Shown: positions 36,297-46,162, numbered from the stretch's first letter. The stretch: 64,000 nt of DNA from JBAOHV01 sp963714875 (GCA_963714875.1 CAVQQI010000011.1:496001-560000), one strand, 5' to 3'. Numbers and translations are program-made. Notes: a model not told the origin generated them from the letters alone.

Positions 36297-37163
36297 ATGA
36301 CGACCTCCGCGATCGAGGTCCGCATCGATCCCCGCGATCGTGCCGTCGGCGCCGGGCGGGTTCGTCGCCTCCTTCCCCATCGCACCCGTCGCATGGTGGG
36401 ACCGTTCATCTTCAGCGACCTCATCGGACCGGAGACGCTCGTGGCCGGCTCGGGCGTCGACGTCGACGCACATCCGCACATCGGTCTGTCGACGGTGACG
36501 TACCTGTTCGACGGGCGCATGGTGCACCGGGACTCGACGGGCGCGGTGCAGACGATCGATCCGGGAGCGGTGAACTGGATGACCGCCGGATCCGGCGTCG
36601 TGCACACCGAGCGGTCGCATCCCGACGACCTGGGCGAGACACGTGCGCTGCACGGGCTCCAGACCTGGGTGGCGCTCCCGACCGGCGGTGAGGACGTCGC
36701 GCCGTCGTTCCAGCACGCACCGGCAGCCGACATCCCGACCGACAGGGTCGGTGGGTCGTCCCTGCGGGTCGCCGTGGGCTCCGGCTGGGGCCTCGACTCG
36801 CCCGTGACGGGCTCCTCTCCGCTGCTCCTGGCCCAGGTCATGCTCGACGCCGACTCCCCCGTCCCGCTCGCATCGACGCTCCCCGAGCTCGCGGTTCTCG
36901 CCCTGGCGGGCGACGTGCGGGTGAACGACGAATCGGTCGCCACGGGCCAGCTCGCCGTGCTCGCTCCCGGGAGGGCCACGACGCTCAGCGGCTCCGGCAG
37001 CGCCGTCGTGCTCGGCGGCGAGCCGGTCGGACGCCGGAACATCTGGTGGAACTTCGTCCACAGCGACCCCGAGCGGATCGAACAGGCCAAGTCCGACTGG
37101 ACCGACCAGCAGTTCCCGAAGGTGCCGAACGATCACGACACCTTCGTGCCGCTGCCCGCCTGA
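36297..37163 (+). CDS. Pirin-family cupin protein
   Basis: A 288-residue bicupin. The metal-binding set is DAHPHIGLSTVTYLFDG (two His), a further His in GRMVHRDS and Glu in SGVVHTERS, all in the N-terminal cupin. The C-terminal WWNFVHSDPERIEQAK...W is typical. Pirins bind Fe and some oxidise quercetin or modulate enzymes. ATG 36297 is preferred over an upstream GTG at 36282. It lies 67 bp after the methyltransferase and converges on the CNNM gene. Confidence 0.88.
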   Translation: MTTSAIEVRIDPRDRAVGAGRVRRLLPHRTRRMVGPFIFSDLIGPETLVAGSGVDVDAHPHIGLSTVTYLFDGRMVHRDSTGAVQTIDPGAVNWMTAGSGVVHTERSHPDDLGETRALHGLQTWVALPTGGEDVAPSFQHAPAADIPTDRVGGSSLRVAVGSGWGLDSPVTGSSPLLLAQVMLDADSPVPLASTLPELAVLALAGDVRVNDESVATGQLAVLAPGRATTLSGSGSAVVLGGEPVGRRNIWWNFVHSDPERIEQAKSDWTDQQFPKVPNDHDTFVPLPA

Positions 37164-37218
37164 GGCCCGCTCGGAACCGGCGACCGGCCGAGCCCGAGCG
37201 GCACGCATCGCCCGTCGC

Positions 37219-38394
37219 TCAGGTCGGACTCAGGAGACGGGACCGAGGGGGTTCGCCACCGGTGAGACCCCACCGGATGGTTGCGTCGCGTTCCTCGTCG
37301 TCGAGGAGGCCGAGCCGAAGTGCCCGGGCGCGCCACTGGCTCCGGGCGAGCACCTGCATGTCCTCGGCCCGGTCGGTCTCGTCGGTGATCTCCAGTCCGA
37401 GCAGCGTCTCGATGACGTCCTCCATCGTGACGATGCCGGCGGTGCCGCCGTACTCGTCGACCACCAGCGCCATGTGCTCACGCCCGCCCAGGAGGCGTTC
37501 GAAGACGTCGAGAAGCGACTGATCGGTGGGAACAGCGGCGAGATCACGCCGCAGGTCGGACAGCGGCGTGTCATGGGCGTCGTCGGCCACGAGCGTGAGC
37601 GCGTCGCTCAGCAGCACGTAGCCGGTGATGTCGTCCCGGTTCTCGGAGAAGACCGGGTACCGGGAGAACGGTCGGTGGGCCTGCATCAGCTGGTCGACGG
37701 TGTCGGTCTCGGAGAACGCCACCATGACGGTGCGTGGGGTCATCACGTCGGAGGCCACCAGGCTCTCGAACAGCAGAAGGCTCTTGAACAGCCCCGCTTC
37801 GCGGTCACCGAACACACCTTCCTCGGCCCCGATGTCGGCCAGCGCAGCCAGCTCCTCGCGACTGACGTCACCCTTCTTCTCGCCACGGGTGAGCAGCTTG
37901 GCGAACCACTGCGACAGCAGCACGAGTGGGTACAGCAGGTAGATCAGCGGCTTCAGCACCCGGCTCACCAGCGGCGCCAATCCACGCCAGTAGGCAGCGC
38001 CCAGGGTCTTGGGGATGATCTCGCTCAGGACCAGGATCCCCAGGGTCAGCAGCGCGGAGAACACCCCGATCGCACCGTTGCCGAAGTAGGCAGCCGCCTC
38101 TGCACCGGCGCCGGCCGCGCCGATCGTGTGGGCGACGGTGTTGAGCGTCAGGATCGCAGCGAGCGGCCGGTCGACGTCGGCCTTGAGCTCACGCAGCCGC
38201 TGGGCCGCATCGGGCTTGGTCGACTCGAGCGCCCCGATGTACGCCGGAGTGACGCTCAGCAGCACCGCCTCCATGATCGAGCACAGGAAGGACACGCCGA
38301 TCGCCAACGCGACGAAGACGAACAGCAGTGCGAGTGAGCCGGAGCCACCACCGTCAGCAGGCGCAGGGACAGCAGCGAGGAGGAGGTGCACCAC
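37219..38394 (-). CDS. CNNM/CorC-type membrane protein with CBS pair
   Basis: A 391-residue protein: an N-terminal DUF21/CNNM membrane domain (four segments, about residues 20-175, including SIMEAVLLSVTPAYI and LVLSEIIPKTLGA) and a C-terminal CBS pair (SDVMTPRTVMVAFSE.. to DEYGGTAGIVTMEDVIETLLG). Such proteins act in Mg2+/Co2+ efflux or homeostasis, with the CBS domains sensing adenine nucleotides. The CorC_HlyC transporter-associated domain usually found after the CBS pair is missing. GTG start at 38394. It converges on pirin. Confidence 0.88.
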   Translation of the reverse strand: MVHLLLAAVPAPADGGGSGSLALLFVFVALAIGVSFLCSIMEAVLLSVTPAYIGALESTKPDAAQRLRELKADVDRPLAAILTLNTVAHTIGAAGAGAEAAAYFGNGAIGVFSALLTLGILVLSEIIPKTLGAAYWRGLAPLVSRVLKPLIYLLYPLVLLSQWFAKLLTRGEKKGDVSREELAALADIGAEEGVFGDREAGLFKSLLLFESLVASDVMTPRTVMVAFSETDTVDQLMQAHRPFSRYPVFSENRDDITGYVLLSDALTLVADDAHDTPLSDLRRDLAAVPTDQSLLDVFERLLGGREHMALVVDEYGGTAGIVTMEDVIETLLGLEITDETDRAEDMQVLARSQWRARALRLGLLDDEERDATIRWGLTGGEPPRSRLLSPT

Positions 38395-38607
38395 GACGAC
38401 ACTAGCGAGCAGACATCACCACGCCCGCTCCTGCCCGAACGCCCTCGGACCGGCGTTCTGTTCCATGGGCCCGCGCCGATCGCGAACGCATCGATGTGGG
38501 CCGACGATGGGCCCTCCTCGGCAGCCGTTTCGGGACCTCAGTCCCTAGTGGCACCTCCGCCCCCGGCAATAGCGTTCGGGCAGACGAGATCTACCTCGGG
38601 AGGCAAC

Positions 38608-39072
38608 GTGAGTCCACGAAGCGACGTCGACAGGTGGAAGTCAGCAGCCCCACGGAGCATGTCTGCGGCGCACCGTCGCAGCGCAGTCGTGGCAGCAGGA
38701 CTCGTGGTCGCCCTGCTGTCCGGCATCCTGGCCGGGTGCAGCACGAATCCCCCACAGGCGGTGCTCAACGTGCCGGGCAACTACGTCGCAGACCTCTGGG
38801 CCACCCCCGATTGGCAGAACCCGAGTCAGGCCACGGTACTGATGTGCCTCGACGAGGAGTCCGCCGTACTGCTCGAGACCGGCGACGGCAGCCAGGGCGC
38901 CATCGGCTCCTTCGATCTCGACTGGGCCGGGGTCCGCTACTCCTCCAGTGACGGCGGCAACCCGGTCACCATGACGACCCCGGTGCTGCAGCCCGGATGC
39001 GGTCTCCTGGTGTTCGGTGTGGCCTGCTGCCGCATCCCCAACTACCTGGCCGTCAAGGCGACCAAGGTCTGA
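38608..39072 (+). CDS. Small secreted lipoprotein, unknown function
   Basis: A 154-residue protein whose N-terminal region has a hydrophobic segment (SAVVAAGLVVALLSGILAGC) ending in a LAGC lipobox; mature Cys1 would carry lipid. The mature part is rich in Cys near the end (LQPGCGLLVFGVACCRIPN), suggesting disulfides outside the membrane. GTG at 38608 is chosen because GGGAGG lies 4 nt before it. No family is recognised. It converges on the next gene; a short GC palindrome (39090-39103) lies between. Confidence 0.7.
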   Translation: MSPRSDVDRWKSAAPRSMSAAHRRSAVVAAGLVVALLSGILAGCSTNPPQAVLNVPGNYVADLWATPDWQNPSQATVLMCLDEESAVLLETGDGSQGAIGSFDLDWAGVRYSSSDGGNPVTMTTPVLQPGCGLLVFGVACCRIPNYLAVKATKV

Positions 39073-39103
39073 CGCGAAGTCGACCCGACCCGCTGCGCAG
39101 CGG

Positions 39104-40264
39104 TCACATCCACGGCTCGTCAGCCAGGCCGAGTTCCGGCCACGGCCCCGCGGCGATCGGCTGACAGTTGCCCCACCCGGTTCCGCCCCCGACCGGGTCG
39201 ATGACACGGACCGTGGTGTCGCGGATCTGATGGAGCCGGCGAGCGTTCTCCGGCGTGCGGCAGTCATCGATGCGTTCGCCGTCCAGATGGAACTCGCCGC
39301 GCCACTCGCCGTGATGATGGCCGTCGAGACCGAAGTAGAGACCCGCGCCGAGCTGGACCCCGGTGTCGCCGAGCACCTCGATCTGGATCGGCCGTTCGCT
39401 CCCGTCCGGCATCGTGCCCGTCACCGTCCCACCGAGCAGGCGACGGTTGTCGGGGTCGAACCGCAGATCAGGTTGCAGGTCCACGATCGGGTCGACCGAG
39501 CCGTCGGGGTGTTCGACACCTGCGGTCACGGTCTTCTGTTCGAAACCGGGCATCTGCACGAGCGTGAAGTGCAGGTGCAGCGCGTAACGGGAGCCGTCAG
39601 CTCGTTCCATCAGGGCGGGCAGCCAGATCATCATGAAGCCGACACCTTCGGGGAACGCGTTCGTGTCGCCGCGGTCGGTCGGAGGTGGGCCGACGTCGTA
39701 GCGCACACCCCATGAGTGGTCCCGCGTGCTCACCCAGCTCTCGGGATCGACCTCGGTACGGTCGCCGTCGACCTCCACCCAGCCGGAGGCAACGCCGGTC
39801 TGGTGGTAGCGCACCAGATCGGCCGACACCCGGAACTGGTCACGCAGGTGGCTGCGCTCCTCGAGTCGGGGAGGCACCACCGATTCGAACTCGATGTCGA
39901 ACGCGATCGGCTGCACGTCGTTGGGTTCGAGCCGGAACCGCACGCGTCGCAGCGGTTCGAGCACGTCGTAGTGGATCGGCCCGACCGAGGTCGCCTCCGG
40001 AGCGGACGACAAGCTGCGACTCCCCCGCACCGTCAGCTGCTCCGGCCCACGGCTGATCGCTGCGTACCCGTCGAGCACGTTCCGGTTCGGGTAGCGGCCG
40101 AGACCGAAACCGAGCTGCAGGCTGCCGTCGCGGGCCATCGCCATGGCACAGACCTTCTCGGTCCACGCGGGGTCGCTCGTGCCGACGATCGCGAACGTGT
40201 CGGCGATCTGGTGGGTGAAGCCCTCGTCTGCTGCGACGAGCGGGCCGATCGGATTGTTCGCCAT
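39104..40264 (-). CDS. Lipocalin-like protein (second DUF7064/AttH-type copy)
   Basis: A 386-residue soluble protein with WVSTRDHSWGVRYDVG in its middle, the same RDxSWG pattern as 7955-8989, and a duplicated beta-rich layout (FDIEFESVVPPR...; LHLHFTLVQMPG). No signal peptide is seen. The family is linked by context in other genomes to lipid or steroid metabolism; here the neighbours give no direct clue. ATG at 40264. Confidence 0.6.
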   Translation of the reverse strand: MANNPIGPLVAADEGFTHQIADTFAIVGTSDPAWTEKVCAMAMARDGSLQLGFGLGRYPNRNVLDGYAAISRGPEQLTVRGSRSLSSAPEATSVGPIHYDVLEPLRRVRFRLEPNDVQPIAFDIEFESVVPPRLEERSHLRDQFRVSADLVRYHQTGVASGWVEVDGDRTEVDPESWVSTRDHSWGVRYDVGPPPTDRGDTNAFPEGVGFMMIWLPALMERADGSRYALHLHFTLVQMPGFEQKTVTAGVEHPDGSVDPIVDLQPDLRFDPDNRRLLGGTVTGTMPDGSERPIQIEVLGDTGVQLGAGLYFGLDGHHHGEWRGEFHLDGERIDDCRTPENARRLHQIRDTTVRVIDPVGGGTGWGNCQPIAAGPWPELGLADEPWM

Positions 40265-41008
40265 GCCGTTCAGCCAAGCCCGAATCCGAGCCGATCAGCA
40301 AGGGTGCGGCACCGCTGCATCCTGCGGCAGCACGCCGTTCGTGCCGACGGCGCCAGCGTCTCGGCTGCTGCTCGAACCTCGACATCGACCGCAACGCCAT
40401 TCCCGGTGGAATCCCGCCACCCGCCCCGTAGGATCATGCGCTTGGTCGCCGTTGGGTGAGCTGGGGACAGCCCCGGCGGCGACCGCCCTCCGCGTCGAAC
40501 GCGACAACGTCCCGACCCCAGGGCGAAGAGGCCAGGACGTTGTCGTTCGAAGGACAAGCCCTCGACCTGGAGGGTACCGAGCGACCCCGCCGGATCCCAC
40601 GCGTCAACGATCCTGGCCACTCATACGTTGAGTCCGTGTTGGCGTCGAGCCCCGAGCCCTCCCCCAGCGGGGCCGGGGCTCCGCCACCCCTCGCACGCTC
40701 CCGGGATTTCGCAGAGGTCGGCCCCGGCGAGGGCACGACGGCGCGCTACATCAACGCAGACGGGGGCGGCGGACTGGTCATCAGCGAATCGGACGACCCC
40801 ACGGCCGGCTACCGCAACATCTTGGACTGCACGACTTGGGTCGAGTAGGAGACCAAGGTCATGCTCGACGTCGGCCAGGCCGTCCCTCGCATCATGGACG
40901 CGCCCAGCTGGGCGACGCGCCGACGCGGGCCGGTGGCACCCCGGGCGACGATGCAGCCCGAGGTGCCACCGGCAACCACGCTCGACGGGTGTACCTACGC
41001 CCGACTCG
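40265..41008. other. 744-bp region without an intact gene
   Basis: Only a broken DUF3303-like reading frame (40636-40902) is recognisable. The 5' half (40265-40630) shows no convincing coding, tRNA or strong hairpin signal. Confidence 0.6.
40636..40902 (+). pseudogene. DUF3303-like remnant with in-frame TAG
   Basis: The frame reads GGGLVISESDDPTAGYRNIL..TTWVE-stop-ETKVMLDVGQAVPRIMDA. This is the usual C-terminal half of small DUF3303-type proteins ('GG..VIE.DDPA.LY..L..W..FE.TPV.DV..A'), where an aromatic residue is expected at the stop. TAG at 40846-40848 would be TAC or TAT (Tyr) in an intact gene. The N-terminal part is poor and the end after MDA looks foreign. A decayed gene is most likely. 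Confidence 0.45.
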
Positions 41009-41854
41009 TCAGCCGGTGAAGCTCGGCGGCACCGCAGTGGCAGGGGCCACCGTTGCGGGCGGGGCCGACGTCGCCGTCGTGGGCGCCGGCGTCACCGGAG
41101 CAGCGCAGGTACCCACCTCGATGGTCTGCGGGATGAGCACGATCGGCGAGGCCACCGGCTCCGGGGAGTCGATCGGGATGCCACCGACGGCGTAGCCGAT
41201 GGAGTCGTCGCCCTCGGTCACCGAGAAGTCGAACGACAGCGCCGGCTCGGTCGGCCCGTCGACCACGAAGACCTCGATGCCGTAGGTCCCCACCGGCAGC
41301 GGACCCGAGATCTGCTCGCCGTAGGAGAAGGTGCCGACCGATCGGCCCAGGTCGGTGTTGATGACGTCGACGGTGGGGGCGTTGGCCGAGTGCACGGCGA
41401 CGGCGCGCCCCGAGCCGGCATCGACGCAGGCCACGTCGAGCGGGATCGGCAGCAACTCAGGGACGAACGGCTCACCGTTGCCGGTGGCCACCAACGCGAC
41501 CGCGGCACCCTCGGGCGTGACCGTCTGGTCGATCAGCGGGTCCTGCTGCGGATCGGCGCAGTCGACCGGGTCCGGGTCCTCGGCGCCGTTGACGTACACC
41601 TGGACAGGCACATCCTCCCCGGAGCTGAGCGCCAAGGGGCCGGCGATCTCGCCGAACTGGAAGTCCGGAAGGAGGGCCGTGTCACCCGAGCAGACCGTCA
41701 CGTTCGACCCGCCCTCATCCGGTGAAGACTGCCCCCCGGTGTTGAGACCGTGAACCACGTACACATCGGTCGTGGCCTGGGCACCGACCGGCCCCGATGG
41801 CGCCACGACGACGATCAACGCCACCGCGGCCAGTATCAACAGAACTCTCTTCAT
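41009..41854 (-). CDS. Secreted DUF4397-type protein
   Basis: A 281-residue exported protein: signal peptide MKRVLLILAAVALIVV...GAQA (cleavage near residue 26), then VYVVHGLNTG, the opening of DUF4397 (immunoglobulin-like) domains; two such units fit (about 30-130 and 130-225). The C-terminal 50 residues are Pro/Thr/Ala-rich, a likely cell-wall spacer. ATG at 41854 follows GAGAGGGAGC. Likely a surface or extracellular protein; ligand unknown. Confidence 0.78.
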   Translation of the reverse strand: MKRVLLILAAVALIVVVAPSGPVGAQATTDVYVVHGLNTGGQSSPDEGGSNVTVCSGDTALLPDFQFGEIAGPLALSSGEDVPVQVYVNGAEDPDPVDCADPQQDPLIDQTVTPEGAAVALVATGNGEPFVPELLPIPLDVACVDAGSGRAVAVHSANAPTVDVINTDLGRSVGTFSYGEQISGPLPVGTYGIEVFVVDGPTEPALSFDFSVTEGDDSIGYAVGGIPIDSPEPVASPIVLIPQTIEVGTCAAPVTPAPTTATSAPPATVAPATAVPPSFTG

Positions 41855-42051
41855 GGTGTGCTCCCTCTCTCGTGCGGATATTCCCGACCCGACGTGCCCA
41901 GCAGAGTGGACACCCGCCCAGTACGAACATCCCAACCCAATCCGGTAGATACCACTAGGGCACTTCGTCAGGAACCGAGCCCGCCCGGCACCTCGGACCG
42001 AGGCACCGCTGCCCGGCGGACGAACACCGACCAGCCTCCTACGCTGCCGAG

Positions 42052-44589
42052 GTGACCGATCTGGGCCAGCTCATCCCGACGCCACCCGAACCCGATGCGG
42101 TCATGGATGCGTTCCTCGGCTGGGTCGAGGCCAGCGGGCTCACGATGTACCCGCACCAGGAGGAAGCCCTGCTGGAGATCATCGCCGGGTCCCACGTGAT
42201 CGTCGACACGCCCACCGGGTCCGGCAAGAGCTTGATCGCGGTCGCCGCCCACTTCGTCGCCCTGGCCGATCGGCGCCGCAGCTATTACACCGCACCCATC
42301 AAGGCGCTGGTGTCGGAGAAGTTCTTCGACCTGTCGGCGACGTTCGGGGCGAACAACGTCGGCATGCTGACCGGCGACGCCTCGATCAACCCCGAGGCCC
42401 CGATCATCTGCTGCACGGCGGAGATCCTCGCCAACCTCGCGCTGCGCGAGGGCCGCGCCGCCGACGTCGGCCAGGTCGTCATGGACGAGTTCCACTACTT
42501 CGCCGATCCCGACCGCGGCTGGGCGTGGCAGGTCCCGCTGCTCGAACTGCCCGACGCGCAGTTCATCCTGATGTCCGCGACGCTCGGCGACGTCACCCGG
42601 TTCACCGAGACGCTCCCCGAGCGCACCGATCGGCCCGTCGCCGTGGTGCGCTCGGCCACCCGACCCATCCCCCTCGTCCACGAGTTCCGGATGACGCCGC
42701 TCACCGAGGTGCTCGAGGAGCTGCTGTCCACGCACCAGGCGCCGGTGTACGTCGTGCACTTCACCCAGGCATCGGCGGTCGAGCGGGCGCAGTCACTCAT
42801 GAGCCTCAAGCTGCTCACCCGAGCCGAGAAGGAGGAGATCGCCGAGCTCATCGGCGGCTTCCGCTTCGCCGCCGGGTTCGGCAGGACGCTCGCCAAGTTC
42901 GTGCGCCACGGCATCGGTGTCCACCACGCGGGGATGCTGCCCAAATACCGGCGCCTGGTGGAGCGGCTGGCCCAGGCCGGGCTGCTCAAGGTCATCTGCG
43001 GGACCGACACCCTCGGCGTCGGCATCAACGTGCCCATCCGCACCGTGGTCTTCACCGCCCTCGCCAAGTACGACGGCACGTCGACCCGCCTGCTCAGTGC
43101 GCGGGAGTTCCACCAGATCGGCGGTCGGGCCGGACGGGCCGGCTTCGACACGATGGGCACCGTCATCGCCCTCGCCCCGGACCACGTCATCGAGAACCAC
43201 AAGGCGGCGGTGAAGGCTGCGGCCAGGACCGAGCAGGACAAGAAGGTCCGCAAGATCCAGAAGAAGAAGCCACCCCCCGGCCAGGTCTCGTGGGGTCAGC
43301 CCACGTTCGACCGCCTGGTCGCCGCTCCACCCGAGCCGCTCACCTCCAGCTTCACGGTGAGCCACTCGATGCTGCTCAACGTGCTCGATCGGCCCGGAGA
43401 CGGACGGGCAGCACTGCACCACCTGCTCACGGAGAACTACGAGAGCGAGGCCAAGCAGGCCGAGCACCTGGCTCGCGCCGAGGACCTGTTCGCCTCGCTC
43501 CTCGACGCCGAGGTGGTGGAGGAGCTCGACGAGCCCGATGACTTCGGCCGCACCGTCAGGGTCACCATCGACCTCCAGCAGACCTTCGCCCTGAACCAAC
43601 CGCTGGCGCCGTTCGCCCTGGCCGCGCTCGATCTGCTCGACCCCGAGTCCGACACCTACGTGCTCGACATCGTGTCGGTGATCGAGGCCGTGCTCGACGA
43701 CCCCCGCCAGATCCTGCGCGCTCAGCTGTCCAAGGCCAAGGGCGAAGCGGTGGCGGCGATGAAGGCCGAGGGAATGGAGTACGACGAGCGGATGGCGGCG
43801 CTCGACGAGATCACGTGGCCCACGCCGCTCGCGGAGCTGCTCGAGCCGATGTTCGACGTCTACCGCGAGCGCCACCCCTGGGTGGACGAACACCCTCTGT
43901 CACCCAAGTCGGTCGCCCGGGATCTGTGGGAGCGGGCCATGGACTTCGGCGACTACATCCGCTTCTACAACCTGGCCCGTTCCGAAGGCACCGTCCTGCG
44001 CTACCTGTCCGACGTCTACAAGACCCTCCTGCGAACGATTCCCGAGGACGCCAAGACCGACGAGCTCATCGACCTCACCGAGTGGCTGGGCGAGCTGGTC
44101 CGCCAGGTGGACTCGAGCCTGTTGGACGAGTGGGAAGAGCTGCGCAACCCGAGCGCAGAGCACGGCAGCGCGGCCGAGGACCCACCCATCGACCGGCCTC
44201 CGCCGGCGCTCACGGCCAACCGGCGGGCGTTCACCGTGCTGGTGCGCAACGCCATGTTCCAACGCGTGGAGCACATCGGCACCCGGCGCTGGCAGGAGCT
44301 GGAGGCGCTCGACGGCGACGACGGGTGGAGCGCCCAGCGGTGGTTCGACGCGATGGCGCCGTACTTCGAGGAGCACGACACCATCGGCATCGGCGCCGAC
44401 GCCCGCAACCCCGCCCTGCTCCTGATCGACGAGCACCCGGTCGACCACCCCGGCTGCTGGTCGGTACGCCAGATCCTCCACGACCCCGCGGAGGACCACG
44501 ATTGGCGCATCCTCGCCCTCGTCGATCTCGCCGCCAGCGACGATGCCGGCCGCGCCGTCGTCCACATCACCGACGTCGGCTGCGACTGA
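42052..44589 (+). CDS. Ski2-like DEAD/DEAH helicase with DUF3516
   Basis: An 845-residue SF2 helicase. Motif I TPTGSGKS (about residues 56-63), motif II DEFH in VVMDEFHYFAD, motif III MSATLGD, and motif VI QIGGRAGRAG; the second RecA domain ends near 380. The C-terminal half is the actinobacterial DUF3516 region. The family resembles Mtr4/Ski2 RNA helicases and may act in RNA processing. GTG at 42052; TACGCT (42040-42045) ends 6 nt upstream, so the mRNA may be leaderless. Stands alone. Confidence 0.92.
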   Translation: MTDLGQLIPTPPEPDAVMDAFLGWVEASGLTMYPHQEEALLEIIAGSHVIVDTPTGSGKSLIAVAAHFVALADRRRSYYTAPIKALVSEKFFDLSATFGANNVGMLTGDASINPEAPIICCTAEILANLALREGRAADVGQVVMDEFHYFADPDRGWAWQVPLLELPDAQFILMSATLGDVTRFTETLPERTDRPVAVVRSATRPIPLVHEFRMTPLTEVLEELLSTHQAPVYVVHFTQASAVERAQSLMSLKLLTRAEKEEIAELIGGFRFAAGFGRTLAKFVRHGIGVHHAGMLPKYRRLVERLAQAGLLKVICGTDTLGVGINVPIRTVVFTALAKYDGTSTRLLSAREFHQIGGRAGRAGFDTMGTVIALAPDHVIENHKAAVKAAARTEQDKKVRKIQKKKPPPGQVSWGQPTFDRLVAAPPEPLTSSFTVSHSMLLNVLDRPGDGRAALHHLLTENYESEAKQAEHLARAEDLFASLLDAEVVEELDEPDDFGRTVRVTIDLQQTFALNQPLAPFALAALDLLDPESDTYVLDIVSVIEAVLDDPRQILRAQLSKAKGEAVAAMKAEGMEYDERMAALDEITWPTPLAELLEPMFDVYRERHPWVDEHPLSPKSVARDLWERAMDFGDYIRFYNLARSEGTVLRYLSDVYKTLLRTIPEDAKTDELIDLTEWLGELVRQVDSSLLDEWEELRNPSAEHGSAAEDPPIDRPPPALTANRRAFTVLVRNAMFQRVEHIGTRRWQELEALDGDDGWSAQRWFDAMAPYFEEHDTIGIGADARNPALLLIDEHPVDHPGCWSVRQILHDPAEDHDWRILALVDLAASDDAGRAVVHITDVGCD

Positions 44590-44841
44590 GCGGCCTTCCA
44601 TCACCTTCGGAGAGCGCTCGGCGGCGGGTCAGCGTCGCCCGATGTCTACCCCCAACAGCTCTGAGCAGGACGGGAACGACTGTGACTGCGTTGATCGCGA
44701 CGAGGGGCCGGCCCGCCATCGCAAGGGCTTCCGCGCCTGGAGGTCCGGTGAGCGCCAGCTCGGGCGGGAGCGACGTGCCTGCGTCGCCAGTGTCCGGTGG
44801 ACCGCTGACCGGGGCGAGAGATCGGCGCGCCGATCCCTGAG

Positions 44842-45216
44842 CTATCGGTTCAGCTGCTGCAAGGTCCAGGTGTTCGCGTCGGGGTCTGCGAAGCCCGCCA
44901 TTCGTACGCCTCCGCCCAGGTCACTCACCGGCTCGACGTCGATGCCGTTTCGAGCGAGGGCTGCACGAGCAGCCTCGATGTCGTCCACCACCAGGTGCAG
45001 GCCCTTGATCGATCCCGGCACGCCAGAGAGACCTGGGAGGCCTTCCGCCAGAACAATGGAACACGACGAGCCACTGGGTGTGAGCTGGGCGACACGGACT
45101 CCCTCGGCAGGTTGAACATCGTGATCGAGGGCGAAGCCGACCTTGTCCCGATAGAACTCGATGGCGGCGTCAATATCGGCTACCGGTACCGGCACGACCT
45201 CGATACGCATCTCCAT
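44842..45216 (-). CDS. VOC-family (glyoxalase-like) protein
   Basis: A 124-residue single VOC module pair: beta-alpha-beta-beta-beta halves starting MRIEVVPVPVADIDAAIEFYRDKVGF and ending GGGVRMAGFADPDANTWTLQQ. The ending FADPDGN-W is normal for dioxygenase/glyoxalase relatives; metal use cannot be set. ATG at 45216; TACGAT (45229-45224, minus strand) ends 7 nt before it, so leaderless. Divergent from the DUF1801 gene. Confidence 0.85.
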   Translation of the reverse strand: MEMRIEVVPVPVADIDAAIEFYRDKVGFALDHDVQPAEGVRVAQLTPSGSSCSIVLAEGLPGLSGVPGSIKGLHLVVDDIEAARAALARNGIDVEPVSDLGGGVRMAGFADPDANTWTLQQLNR

Positions 45217-45223
45217 GGACCGG

Positions 45224-45229
45224 ATCGTA
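45224..45229 (-). promoter_or_regulatory. -10 hexamer of VOC gene (leaderless)
   Basis: TACGAT on the minus strand, 7 nt from the ATG at 45216; identical to the sufR -10 hexamer and spacing. Confidence 0.5.
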
Positions 45230-45416
45230 TCGGGGCCGCTCGATCCCCTCGGCCGCTCCACCCGACTCTGCCAATTCAGCGGTTCGGCCAGCGGCGCTTG
45301 AAGGTGTGGCGTTGCGGGCGGCGTCTGGAGCCGATGCAACGACCTTGGGAACCCGCCGTTCACCGACCCCTCATAGAGTCTCTCCAGCTGCGACCCTGAA
45401 CGGAGGTCGGACCAGG

Positions 45417-45839
45417 ATGACGAACCACTCAGGTCAGGCGAAGCTGCTTTCAGGCGGCAACCCCCAGATCCCGAAGGGCGACGGCGACGAACCCGTCCGG
45501 GCATACCTCGATGCCATGCCCGAGTGGAAGGGCCGCATCGGCCGACACCTCGACGACCTCGTGCGCGAAGTCGTTCCGGAGGCCCGTCGTGCGGTCCGGT
45601 GGAACTCGCCGTTCTACGGCATCGAGGACAACGGCTGGTTCCTCAGTTTCCACTGTTTCACCCGGTACGTGAAGGTCACCTGGCTCAACGGCAGCGCTCT
45701 GGACCCGCCACCGCCGGGAGCGTCGAAGCACGAACATGTCCGCTACCTCGACATCGCCGAGGACGACGAGATCGATGACGATCAACTTCGCGACTGGCTC
45801 CGCCAGGCAGCGTCGATCGACGGTGAAGCGCTCTTCTGA
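45417..45839 (+). CDS. DUF1801 (YdhG-like) protein
   Basis: A 140-residue protein with the DUF1801 pattern: VRAYLDAMPEWKGRIGRHLDDLVREVVPEARRAVRWNSPFYG..DNGWFLSFHCFTRYVKVTWLNG. These small proteins are found widely and some relate to iron or stress roles, without an established activity. ATG at 45417 with AGG-rich sequence upstream. It precedes the convergent tRNA gene. Confidence 0.85.
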   Translation: MTNHSGQAKLLSGGNPQIPKGDGDEPVRAYLDAMPEWKGRIGRHLDDLVREVVPEARRAVRWNSPFYGIEDNGWFLSFHCFTRYVKVTWLNGSALDPPPPGASKHEHVRYLDIAEDDEIDDDQLRDWLRQAASIDGEALF

Positions 45840-45885
45840 ACCTGTTGTCCGAACTCGGACCGGCGGAGCCGGAGAAGAACAGTCG

Positions 45886-45969
45886 TGTCGGAGGGGGGAC
45901 TTGAACCCCCACGCCCCTAAGGGCACTAGCCCCTCAAGCTAGCGCGTCTGCCAATTCCGCCACTCCGAC
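45886..45969 (-). tRNA. tRNA-Leu (GAG)
   Basis: An 84-nt class II tRNA. The acceptor stem pairs GTCGGAG with CTCCGAC; the anticodon stem CTAGC/GCTAG encloses TTGAGGG with anticodon GAG; a long variable arm and the TTCAAGT T-loop follow. The discriminator is A and no CCA is encoded (CGA follows). It reads CUC/CUU leucine codons. Confidence 0.95.
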
Positions 45970-46162
45970 GTGGCCCCACATCTCTGCTGGGCGAGCGCCG
46001 AGACTAGCGCGTCCCGGCCGGGCACTCACATCGACGATTCCGCGGAATCGCCAGCCGGTAGCTCGGGCACGTTCACCCTTCTGGGGTGGTGACCCAGGAC
46101 CACGCCAGCGGCCACGATGGTGCAACGCAAACCTCATCCGACAACGACACTGGAGCACGTCC

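Noticed and set aside
44590..44841. Short open frame between the helicase and VOC genes
   Set aside because: About 70 arginine- and cysteine-rich residues with no start signal or pattern; nothing supports coding.
45886..45969. tRNA-Leu gene as an integration site of a mobile element
   Set aside because: No duplicated tRNA end, integrase or phage gene lies on either side within the window.
46034..46047. 14-bp perfect palindrome GATTCCGCGGAATC near the tRNA as an attachment site
   Set aside because: No integrase, no second copy and no island boundary is seen; it is probably a chance or minor regulatory palindrome.
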